Of a DNA stretch of 5,719 bases, positions 1-5,244 are shown piece by piece. The position numbers and the translations under genes were made by a program. The notes beneath the pieces are model-generated. The model made no database searches. It saw only the letters and a program-made list of their open reading frames with translations, and was not told the DNA's origin. The stretch is from Candidatus Bathyarchaeota archaeon (lineage in GTDB: Archaea > Thermoproteota > Bathyarchaeia > Bathyarchaeales > UBA233): the NCBI GenBank assembly GCA_007050895.1, contig SMYP01000005.1, positions 1-5,719 of the forward strand. Direction: 5' to 3'. How positions within the stretch are numbered: the stretch's first letter is position 1; each line of letters opens with the position of its first letter.

Positions 1-1044
1 TTGCCAAACAGAAACAATATTTGCCCCAGTAACGTTAAAATGTCCTCTCATTGGCATAATCGAGAATTTTGTGCGGGCATTGAGATCACGAACCAATTCA
101 ATGGCAGCCTCTATATTTCGGGATTTACCATCACTTTGAGCCAAACCCATACCAAAGAAAATCACCCCAAAGTTACAATCTACTAGAAGTTCAGCAACTT
201 CGCTCAGGTATTTTACAGGAATGCCCGCAACGTTGTCAACCTCAATTTCTTGATCATTGACCAACATTCGCAAAGCCTGAATAAGCTCAAAATCTTTATT
301 TGGTTCAATCTGAAGAAAGACATCAGCTTTTGCCGCAGTTAAAGTTTTGCGAACGTCAACAACCAGAAGTTTACGAGTTTTTTCGCATAAATTCTGGGGC
401 AAAGAATTTGGATAAGAATTGTTTTTTTGCACTTGTGGTTGAAAATTCTTGCTTATTTCTTGATCAGCTTTTGTATCGTTTTGATTGGTGCACACTTTCC
501 GTGTGCTCTCTTCAAACTTACCTTTAGCAAAATAGGTATACCTTTGCATGTGTCTCGGGTGGGAACTCAGAGGATCTGAACCCCAATATATGATAAGATC
601 AGCGCGGTGTCTAACCTGCCCTAGAGTGGAGGTAGGAATACCTACTTCCTGCATCCCTAAAACGGATGGCCCGTGACAAACACTTGTAGTGTTGTCAAAA
701 ACGCCCCCAACTTGTTCTGCCAGCTCTATTCCAATTCGTTGAGCCTCGCAACTTGTGCAACTCCAACCGTAGAATATAGGATACTTCGCGTTAGCAAGAA
801 TCTCGGCAGACTTGTGCAAAGCTTCATCAAATGAAACTTGAACGAGCTTGTCGTTTTTTCTCATTAGGGGTTTTAGAATCCTAAGCTCATTGTTAAAATT
901 TAGGAATTTTGCGTTGCTGAGAAAACAACCATTTTTGTTTTTTATTATTTTTCCGTTTTCAACGGTTAATTCAATATCATCACACAGGCATCCACAAAAA
1001 GGGCAAGCAACAGAGTTGATTATAGCCAGTTTTACCAACCACAC
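1..1044 (-). CDS. fwdB: Formylmethanofuran dehydrogenase subunit B (molybdopterin subunit), 3' end beyond window
   Basis: Catalytic Mo/W-bis-pterin subunit that reduces CO2 to the formyl group on methanofuran, or runs the reverse reaction, in the cytoplasm. The reading frame is open from the left edge; 348 codons are present of a family that usually has about 430. Visible are an N-terminal 4Fe-4S motif (Cys14, Cys17, Cys21, Cys40, within CPFCGCLCDD), a GWSCTSCEAQRIG block (residues 93-105), and TSVCHGPS, in which Cys123 sits where the family has the Cys or Sec that ligates the metal. A WGSDPLSSHPRH block (154-165) and VVDVRKT (228-234) follow. No ATG precedes the Fe-S motif, so I chose GTG at 1044; TTG at 1038 is the alternative. 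Neither has a clear Shine-Dalgarno. An AT-rich TATA-like stretch near 1063-1069 would fit a leaderless transcript. Residues about 184-222 look like an insertion. The choice between Fwd (W) and Fmd (Mo) cannot be made from the sequence. Confidence 0.93.
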   Translation of the reverse strand, partial: MWLVKLAIINSVACPFCGCLCDDIELTVENGKIIKNKNGCFLSNAKFLNFNNELRILKPLMRKNDKLVQVSFDEALHKSAEILANAKYPIFYGWSCTSCEAQRIGIELAEQVGGVFDNTTSVCHGPSVLGMQEVGIPTSTLGQVRHRADLIIYWGSDPLSSHPRHMQRYTYFAKGKFEESTRKVCTNQNDTKADQEISKNFQPQVQKNNSYPNSLPQNLCEKTRKLLVVDVRKTLTAAKADVFLQIEPNKDFELIQALRMLVNDQEIEVDNVAGIPVKYLSEVAELLVDCNFGVIFFGMGLAQSDGKSRNIEAAIELVRDLNARTKFSIMPMRGHFNVTGANIVSVWQ

Positions 1045-1312
1045 ATAATCAATAGATTGTTCTAAATTTGAAAAAGCATTTGCGCTTTAATAACTGTTCG
1101 CTAACTTAAGACTTCTGAAAAATCGTACGTGAAACTATCATCTTCATTGCCACGGGCGCCACTTTCATGAAACAGGCAAATTAAAATGCAATCCCTAAAC
1201 CTAAACCATGAACCGCGCATAAAAACTTCTTGTTACCTGGTTCTAACTACTGGTTACTGCAAAATCATTTTTTTCTTTAAACATAACGCATGCTCGATGG
1301 TAGAGAGTTAAA
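1045..1312. other. Intergenic region, probable divergent promoters
   Basis: I see no convincing gene, tRNA or repeat array here. On the minus strand an AT-rich element (about 1063-1069) lies at roughly the right distance for a leaderless fwdB transcript starting near the GTG at 1044. On the plus strand TTTAAA at 1276-1281 lies about 32-37 bases before the ATG at 1313. A 10-bp palindrome, TTTCATGAAA, occurs at 1163-1172, but it is not placed near either presumed promoter. All promoter assignments here are inference from spacing only. Confidence 0.4.
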
Positions 1313-1489
1313 ATGCATGAAAACCCAAAAGCAAATTATGGTTGGCTGATAAAAGGTTTGGAAGCAACTTTTCCAGAGCCAGACTTGAAAGCTAGGCTGA
1401 TGCTTTATCACTGGATTGATTTCTTCACTTTTCTTTCTTTAAATTCTTTGAGTGTCAGAGGTTTTTTTCGTCCGTCAATTATGTGCTGA
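1313..1489 (+). CDS. Doubtful small ORF (58 aa), possible gene remnant
   Basis: I do not recognise this ORF. It starts with ATG at 1313, preceded by a purine-rich GGTAGAGAG and by TTTAAA at 1276-1281, a spacing that would suit an archaeal promoter. The first ~33 residues (MHENPKANYGWLIKGLEATF and the following PEPDLKARLMLYH) have a protein-like composition. The remainder is simply antisense to the last 27 codons of the convergent ygbA gene, which makes the C-terminus suspect. It could be a short real protein, the 5' remnant of a gene cut off by the neighbouring ygbA segment, or chance. Confidence 0.28.
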   Translation: MHENPKANYGWLIKGLEATFPEPDLKARLMLYHWIDFFTFLSLNSLSVRGFFRPSIMC

Positions 1490-1779
1490 AATGCTAATCG
1501 AGGACTGTGTAGGAGCATTCGCGGACCAGAATACCGCATGATTGTCTTTGCTTTCTCCCTCATTTGAGGCTGATAACAGTGAACTAGACATTTGCCACAG
1601 GTGGATTTTTCTTCTTGGAAGGGGCACCTGTCCAACCGTAGGAAAGCGTACTCTCTAAATTCAGTGCATTCAGAACATAATTTGTTCCCTTTAAAGTCGT
1701 GGTGAGCTTTGCAGTATATGTGAACCATCTTGTCTATGGTTTTTTTCTCTCTTGTTATCCTAGGATGTTGCTGGTTCAA
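1408..1779 (-). CDS. ygbA: YgbA-family Cys-rich protein (PF11756, 'nitrous oxide-stimulated promoter' family)
   Basis: The 123-residue protein matches the YgbA family nearly end to end as I recall it: HPRITREKKTI at the N-terminus, a C-x2-C pair (Cys35, Cys38), RLDRCPF with Cys52, then C-x2-C-x3-C (Cys61, Cys64, Cys68), and MRYSGPRMLLHSP followed by IIDG. Seven cysteines including Cys23 suggest bound metal, either zinc or an Fe-S cluster; this is inference. In enterobacteria the family is under nitric-oxide control (NsrR) and linked to nitrosative stress; the biochemical role in archaea is unknown to me. I chose TTG at 1779 because GGAG at 1788-1791 sits 8 bases upstream and the conserved region begins right after it. 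A GTG at 1809 would add ten unlike residues and contain this ribosome-binding site. The gene is monocistronic with its own promoter. Confidence 0.85.
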   Translation of the reverse strand: MNQQHPRITREKKTIDKMVHIYCKAHHDFKGNKLCSECTEFREYAFLRLDRCPFQEEKSTCGKCLVHCYQPQMREKAKTIMRYSGPRMLLHSPRLAFQHIIDGRKKPLTLKEFKERKVKKSIQ

Positions 1780-1785
1780 ATCTAA

Positions 1786-1826
1786 CTCTCCTTTTTTGAC
1801 ATATGTCACGCATGTAAATAAGGATT
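1786..1826 (-). promoter_or_regulatory. Promoter, palindrome and Shine-Dalgarno of the ygbA-like gene
   Basis: On the minus strand a TATA-like TTATTTA spans 1821-1815, predicting a transcription start about 26 bases on, near 1790-1795. This leaves a leader of about 15 bases that contains GGAG (1791-1788). Between TATA box and Shine-Dalgarno lies the perfect 12-bp palindrome TGACATATGTCA (1797-1808). It is correctly placed for a repressor or activator site. Promoter and leader positions are predictions. Confidence 0.5.
1797..1808. repeat. 12-bp perfect palindrome, candidate operator
   Basis: TGACATATGTCA reads the same on both strands. With one flanking base on the left it becomes TTGAC-ATAT-GTCA, close to the TTGAC-N4-GTCAA form bound by some CRP/FNR-superfamily NO regulators; the last base is C instead of A. 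It lies just upstream of the ribosome-binding site of the ygbA-like gene. Binding by any protein is inference. Confidence 0.55.
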
Positions 1827-1854
1827 AATTTTTCGCACCATACTGCCAGATGAC

Positions 1855-1860
1855 AAAAAA
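1855..1860 (-). terminator. T-run, possible archaeal terminator
   Basis: Six consecutive T on the minus strand, within the T/C-rich CTCTCTTTTTTGTC, begin 14 bases after the stop of the 29-codon ORF. They lie upstream of the ygbA promoter. Archaeal termination commonly occurs at such T-runs without a hairpin. The evidence is weak because the run is short and the upstream gene uncertain. Confidence 0.3.
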
Positions 1861-1874
1861 GAGAGGGATTAGGG

Positions 1875-1964
1875 TTAAATCAAGTATTTCTTTGCTAAAT
1901 GTTCCGTGTCTTCCTTAATCTTCACCAGTTCTTCTTCTGTTGGTTTTCCTCTTATATCGCTCAT
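1875..1964 (-). CDS. Possible 29-aa small protein
   Basis: I do not recognise this ORF. ATG at 1964 opens a 29-residue, charged, helix-prone peptide beginning MSDIRGKPTEEELVKIKED and ending AKKYLI. The composition (Glu/Lys-rich, no odd codons) looks more like real coding sequence than the surrounding shadows, and a T-run follows the stop. A weak GGGT lies 5 bases before the ATG. Upstream in the same frame is a TAG stop at 1973-1971 and then a further open stretch, so it could instead be the tail of a broken or amber-interrupted gene. No function is proposed. Confidence 0.35.
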   Translation of the reverse strand: MSDIRGKPTEEELVKIKEDTEHLAKKYLI

Positions 1965-2104
1965 TCTACCCTATGTGCTGTTCTCCAAAGAACTATGGAA
2001 CTTGCTCAGGACATTACCTAAGAAGTACTTACCTTTTTCCAAAAGGATTGTGATTTCTAGGTAAAGCTGAATAACTGCGTAAGCAATGAACTTTATGATG
2101 CCAT

Positions 2105-2329
2105 ATGAGCTCGGAAGAGTGCACGAAGGAAAAGCTTTGGTCATTGCTTGTCGAGACCGTTCACGCCTCGGTAATGTACCCAACCCATAAAGCGTACACG
2201 CGAGAGACGATACTACAAGAAAAACCTGACATAACCGCTACAGAACTAGCGAACAGGATGAATATGCCCCTGGGTGAAGCCATAGTGATTCTACGTGAGC
2301 TGGAAGAGGAAAGAAAAAGCTCAGCTTAA
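2105..2329 (+). CDS. Small helix-turn-helix protein, probable DNA-binding regulator
   Basis: A 74-residue protein. Residues about 31-69 look like a helix-turn-helix: YTRETILQEKP, then DITATELANRMNMP, where Thr44-Met52 fit the second helix and Pro55-Glu69 the recognition helix. This is the arrangement seen in short winged-helix regulators, here without an obvious wing. The N-terminal 30 residues (one Cys, Cys6) are not recognised. ATG at 2105 is the first start after an in-frame TGA; no clear Shine-Dalgarno or well-placed TATA box is visible, so a later start at Met24 is possible. It converges on tupC and shares the TTAA at 2326-2329, where each gene takes its TAA stop. Its target is unknown; regulation of the adjacent metal genes is only a guess. 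Confidence 0.6.
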   Translation: MSSEECTKEKLWSLLVETVHASVMYPTHKAYTRETILQEKPDITATELANRMNMPLGEAIVILRELEEERKSSA

Positions 2330-3387
2330 AGCATTTGCACGCTTGAAGCTTTGAAGGTAATGAAAACTTCTGCGTTTAAGCAAAGTCCCAAATCATTAAA
2401 AGACTGCTTGGTTATCTGAACCGAAAAGGGTTTGCCGACGTCAACCTTCAGTTTTACAAGCGAATCTAAATCTGAGATTTGGGTGATTTTGCCCTTGAAC
2501 ATGTTTCTTGCGCTGGATTCTACAGGCACCCTAGATAGGATTATGTCCTGTGGATTTATGAAAACATTGGTCTTGCCTTGTTTTCGGGTTGTTACTTCAA
2601 TTTGCACGCCGTTGCCAACATCAACTTTTGATGTTCCAGACACAGTTACCTTTGCAGTGCCCGTGAAAGTGTTGTCGATAGCAGCGAAGCGAGCCAAGTT
2701 TTTGGAGAGTTTGCTAAAAACCTCCACTGGCGCACCAACTTCAGTTATTTTTCCCTCGTCCATTAACGCGATGCGATGAGGCAGTTTTCTAGCTTGGAAC
2801 ATGTTGTGGGTTGCCATTACAATAGTAGTTTTGTTTTCGCGGTTCACTGTTTCGATGACTTCTTCGAGTATGCCAACATTTTTAGGGTCCAAGTTCGCTG
2901 TTGGTTCGTCTAGAAGCAATAGTTTCGTTTTTAGCACCAAGGCTCTGGCTATCGCCACACGTTGTTGTTCTCCACCAGAAAGCTTTCGTGCATTCCGCCT
3001 TTCAAAACCCGCTAACTTCACCAGTTCTAACGCTTTTTTCACTTCCATATCGCGTATTTCCTTTGGCACTTTCCTCAATTTCAAGCCGTAGGAAATATTA
3101 TTGTAGACTGAAGTGCCGAACACGGTTGTTTTTTGGAACACAAGAGTGCTTTCCAACCGTGCTTTTTCAGAGTTTTTGAAGTTGACTTTTTCGCCTTGAA
3201 AAGTTACTTCGCCTTCTGCAGGGTTTTCGATAAATGCGAGAATTTTCAGCATTGTTGATTTTCCTGAACCGTTAGGCCCCAAAAGGGCTAATATTTCGCC
3301 TTTGTGAATTTGCAGGTTCACTGTATCTAATACGATTTTGCTCCCATAGACTTTCGTTATATCTCTTAATTCAGCAATAACCTTCAT
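2326..3387 (-). CDS. tupC: Tungstate/molybdate ABC transporter, ATP-binding protein with C-terminal TOBE domain
   Basis: ATPase that powers oxyanion import from the cytoplasmic face of the permease. All nucleotide-binding motifs are intact: Walker A GPNGSGKST (residues 37-45), Q-loop Gln85, signature LSGGEQQR (136-143), Walker B LLLLDE (156-161) and switch His194. After residue ~235 comes an accessory C-terminal region that ends in a TOBE/Mop-like domain (about 291-353) opening with SARNMFKGKI. In related ModC ATPases this part binds molybdate or tungstate and inhibits transport when the cell is replete; the same is inferred here. The ATG overlaps the tupB stop as ATGA (3384-3387), so translation is probably coupled. 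At 353 residues it is the normal size for a ModC-like ATPase and longer than TupC proteins lacking TOBE. Specificity cannot be told from the ATPase alone. Confidence 0.92.
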   Translation of the reverse strand: MKVIAELRDITKVYGSKIVLDTVNLQIHKGEILALLGPNGSGKSTMLKILAFIENPAEGEVTFQGEKVNFKNSEKARLESTLVFQKTTVFGTSVYNNISYGLKLRKVPKEIRDMEVKKALELVKLAGFERRNARKLSGGEQQRVAIARALVLKTKLLLLDEPTANLDPKNVGILEEVIETVNRENKTTIVMATHNMFQARKLPHRIALMDEGKITEVGAPVEVFSKLSKNLARFAAIDNTFTGTAKVTVSGTSKVDVGNGVQIEVTTRKQGKTNVFINPQDIILSRVPVESSARNMFKGKITQISDLDSLVKLKVDVGKPFSVQITKQSFNDLGLCLNAEVFITFKASSVQML

Positions 3388-4145
3388 CTTTTGGCCTCTC
3401 TAGACCGTTTCAGTTTGGCATATGGGCTTTTAGCCAATTCGACCAAGTAGTTTGCTCTTTTTAATATAACCACTATTATGTTTATTGTGAAAAGCACCAG
3501 CACCAATAATATTCCTAGCGCTATTGCAAGACCGAATTCGTTTATCTGAACATCACGCGCAATAGACGTAGTCATCACACTAGTCTGGTTACCGCCGCCT
3601 TCAATGTTACCACCAACCATCAACACTACTCCCAACTCACCTATTGCACGATTAAAGCTGGCAATGTCGGATAGAATTATTCCGTTGATTGCCTCCTTCA
3701 AAACAGCTATTTGTGCTTGGGACTCTGAAGCGCCCAGAGTTTGCGCCAAATTCATTATTTCAGGGTCAACTGACTCAATAGCTGAAACCCCGATGCTGAC
3801 GAGAATTGGCGTTACAAGTATAGCTTGTCCAATAATTATGCCTCCTGGTGTGTAAAGTAACCCCAGAAAGCCTAGGGGTCCGCCTCTTGAAAAGCTGAGA
3901 AAAAGAACCAAACCTAAAACCACGGTTGGTAAACCTATCAAAGTATTAAAGAAAGTTTTGATTATGGTTTTTCCTCGAAATTCCTTCATGGCAATTAACA
4001 TTGCTATTGGTGTGCCCCAGAGAATAGCTAAAATGATGGCTGTTCCAGAAAAAAAGAGAGATCGAAAAACAATCTCGAATACGCCGGGGTCGCCAGAGAA
4101 TATTAGCTGTAATGCTTGTATTGTGTCGCCGAGTATATCTGCCAA
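3384..4145 (-). CDS. tupB: Tungstate-type ABC transporter, permease
   Basis: Integral membrane permease that forms the oxyanion channel. The 253 residues contain about five hydrophobic spans (roughly 28-53, 64-85, 100-122, 155-178 and 203-229). They also hold the cytoplasmic EAA-type coupling loop AQTLGASESQAQIAVLKEAI (134-153), which docks on the ATPase. It is followed by NRAIGELGVVLMVGGNI (165-181), characteristic of the TupB family. The start is TTG at 4145, well supported by GAGGAG at 4158-4153, seven bases upstream, whose first G is the last base of the tupA stop codon. The basic C-terminus (KLKRSREAKR) fits the cytoplasmic side. It is the second gene of the operon, 12 bases after tupA and overlapping tupC by four. 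Confidence 0.92.
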   Translation of the reverse strand: MADILGDTIQALQLIFSGDPGVFEIVFRSLFFSGTAIILAILWGTPIAMLIAMKEFRGKTIIKTFFNTLIGLPTVVLGLVLFLSFSRGGPLGFLGLLYTPGGIIIGQAILVTPILVSIGVSAIESVDPEIMNLAQTLGASESQAQIAVLKEAINGIILSDIASFNRAIGELGVVLMVGGNIEGGGNQTSVMTTSIARDVQINEFGLAIALGILLVLVLFTINIIVVILKRANYLVELAKSPYAKLKRSREAKR

Positions 4146-4152
4146 GACTGTG

Positions 4153-4158
4153 CTCCTC
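4153..4158 (-). promoter_or_regulatory. Ribosome-binding site deciding the TTG start of tupB
   Basis: GAGGAG lies 7 bases before TTG at 4145 and shares one base with the tupA TAG stop. It is the strongest Shine-Dalgarno in the window and is the reason for choosing the non-ATG start. Confidence 0.75.
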
Positions 4159-5171
4159 TAAACGTAAAGGTTACCAGCGTCATTTCTGTATTGTGGTGGG
4201 CATTCGGAACCATCAAAGAATGCGTAATCCTGTATCCAGCTGACTAAGGGTTGCGGAGCGTTATCCTTCAAGGGCTGCACTCCCTTGTGAAAGAGACTTT
4301 GCCCATATGTATCTACACCGTAGTCATTCATTAGCTGTTGGGTTTCAGATGAAACTAGGTACTCAATAAAGTTCATTGCGTCATCGAAGTTTATTTTATC
4401 GTGAAGTGACTGATTTGCTGCTACTGTATTTTTGTTTACTGCCATCACGCTGTAAACGTTAAGCAACGCTTGTTCTTCTACTATAAGAGCTTCTATTTCT
4501 ATGGAACCGTCTGCATGGAATTTCAGGTATGTCCCAATATCCGCGAGTGTATATGCGTTCTTTTGGTCAGCTATAGTCAAGGTTGCGCCCATTCCTTGAC
4601 CTGTGCTTGCGAACCACACTTCATTTGAAAGTTCTTCGTAGTCATAACCTGCTGTTGTCCAAAGGCTCTTCTCTTTGGAGTTTGTGCCCGAGTTGTCGTC
4701 TCTAGAAGCCCAGATTTGCGTTTGTCCTGACTGGTCAGGCATATTTCGTCCATATTCTACTATGTGGAACAGAGCGTCCTCTACGGTGAGTCCTGAGATT
4801 TGCGCTGGGTCGTCTGCTGGTCCAACAATGGTGAAGAAATTATATGCTATAATTTTTCTATTCACGCCGTAACCGCCCTCAAGGAACTTTAGTTCCGTTG
4901 AGGGTGCATGAACAAGCACCACATCAACATCACCGTTCTCCGCTTGTTGGATGGCTACGCCGGTTCCCACAGCAGTTATTTGTAGGTCAACGTTATGTGT
5001 TGCTTCGTAGTCTATCTCAATTAGATTTAGCAAACCAGTGTCGTATAGGCTTGTGGTTGTTGAGATGAATAGTCTGCGTTTTGAGAAGTAGTTGAAGTAT
5101 ACTAGTGTGCCTGCAACCACGATTATGGTAGTTAGTACTGCGACTATTAACATTTTTTGCCATGCTTGCAT
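4158..5171 (-). CDS. tupA: Tungstate-type ABC transporter, substrate-binding protein
   Basis: Extracytoplasmic oxyanion-binding protein of the TupA family, 337 residues. Residues 7-28 form a single hydrophobic segment after a short basic N-terminus. No Cys follows it (the only Cys is 324), so this is a membrane anchor or uncleaved signal, not a lipoprotein. Diagnostic blocks are ISTTTSLYDTGLL (36-48, with the TTTS ligand loop), GTGVAIQQAENGDVDVVLVHAP (69-90, split as GTGVAIQQAE and NGDVDVVLVHAP), SRDDNSGTNSKE (156-167, with Arg157 expected at the anion) and GMGATLTIADQKNAYTLAD (193-211). Family members I recall read SRGDDSGTH in the third block, so this copy differs at three places. The ATG at 5171 is preceded by GGTG (5182-5179), a weak Shine-Dalgarno; a second ATG lies six codons on. 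It is the first gene of the tup operon and divergent from a ModE-like regulator. Tungstate over molybdate is the family expectation and has not been shown here. Confidence 0.93.
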   Translation of the reverse strand: MQAWQKMLIVAVLTTIIVVAGTLVYFNYFSKRRLFISTTTSLYDTGLLNLIEIDYEATHNVDLQITAVGTGVAIQQAENGDVDVVLVHAPSTELKFLEGGYGVNRKIIAYNFFTIVGPADDPAQISGLTVEDALFHIVEYGRNMPDQSGQTQIWASRDDNSGTNSKEKSLWTTAGYDYEELSNEVWFASTGQGMGATLTIADQKNAYTLADIGTYLKFHADGSIEIEALIVEEQALLNVYSVMAVNKNTVAANQSLHDKINFDDAMNFIEYLVSSETQQLMNDYGVDTYGQSLFHKGVQPLKDNAPQPLVSWIQDYAFFDGSECPPQYRNDAGNLYV

Positions 5172-5180
5172 GTTTAAACA
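5171..5180. repeat. 10-bp palindrome at the tupA start codon
   Basis: TGTTTAAACA is perfectly self-complementary, and its plus-strand first base pairs with the A of the tupA ATG. It lies in the predicted leader, partly over the weak GGTG Shine-Dalgarno. Candidate operator half of a two-site arrangement, or chance in AT-rich DNA. Confidence 0.45.
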
Positions 5181-5234
5181 CCGTTATGCATCGTCATTCA
5201 TATCATTAGCCTTATAAACGTTACCGTGATTAAT

Positions 5235-5244
5235 TTCAATTGAA
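5235..5244. repeat. 10-bp palindrome at the regulator start codon
   Basis: TTCAATTGAA is perfectly self-complementary and ends on the first base of the regulator ATG. It therefore covers the predicted leaderless transcription start. It is well placed for autorepression; no protein binding is shown. Confidence 0.45.

Larger units (their letters stand above)
5171..5244. promoter_or_regulatory. Divergent tupA / ModE-like promoter region
   Basis: Only 72 bases separate the two start codons. TTATAAA at 5212-5218 is the single good TATA box, and its core TTATAA is self-complementary. Read on the plus strand, its centre is about 27 bases from 5242, which predicts a leaderless mRNA for the regulator gene (ATG at 5244). 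Read on the minus strand, it predicts a start near 5187 and a leader of about 16 bases with GGTG for tupA. Palindromes sit at each end. Regulation by the ModE-like product is inferred from gene order. Confidence 0.55.

Noticed and set aside
1..186. Plus-strand ORF of 61 codons at the left edge
   Set aside because: It is antisense to fwdB, whose minus-strand protein has clear family motifs throughout this stretch.
300..527. Plus-strand ORF of 75 codons
   Set aside because: Antisense shadow of the fwdB insertion and VVDVRKT region; no recognisable features.
848..1048. Plus-strand ORF of 66 codons
   Set aside because: Antisense to the fwdB N-terminus, including its Fe-S cysteines.
1163..1172. 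Palindrome TTTCATGAAA as an operator
   Set aside because: It is not positioned at either presumed promoter and short palindromes are common in AT-rich DNA.
1780..1809. GTG start at 1809 for the ygbA-like gene
   Set aside because: It would place the GGAG ribosome-binding site and the palindrome inside the coding region and add ten residues outside the conserved family start; TTG at 1779 fits better.
1971..2183. Minus-strand 70-codon ORF
   Set aside because: Its first part is antisense to the better supported helix-turn-helix gene; the rest is an unrecognised hydrophobic stretch. Kept only as part of the in-frame TAG observation.
2432..3179. Three plus-strand ORFs of 92-115 codons
   Set aside because: All lie antisense within tupC, which has every ABC ATPase motif intact.
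3604..4161. Two plus-strand ORFs of 83 and 67 codons
   Set aside because: Antisense shadows of tupB.
4675..4872. Plus-strand ORF of 65 codons
   Set aside because: Antisense shadow of tupA.
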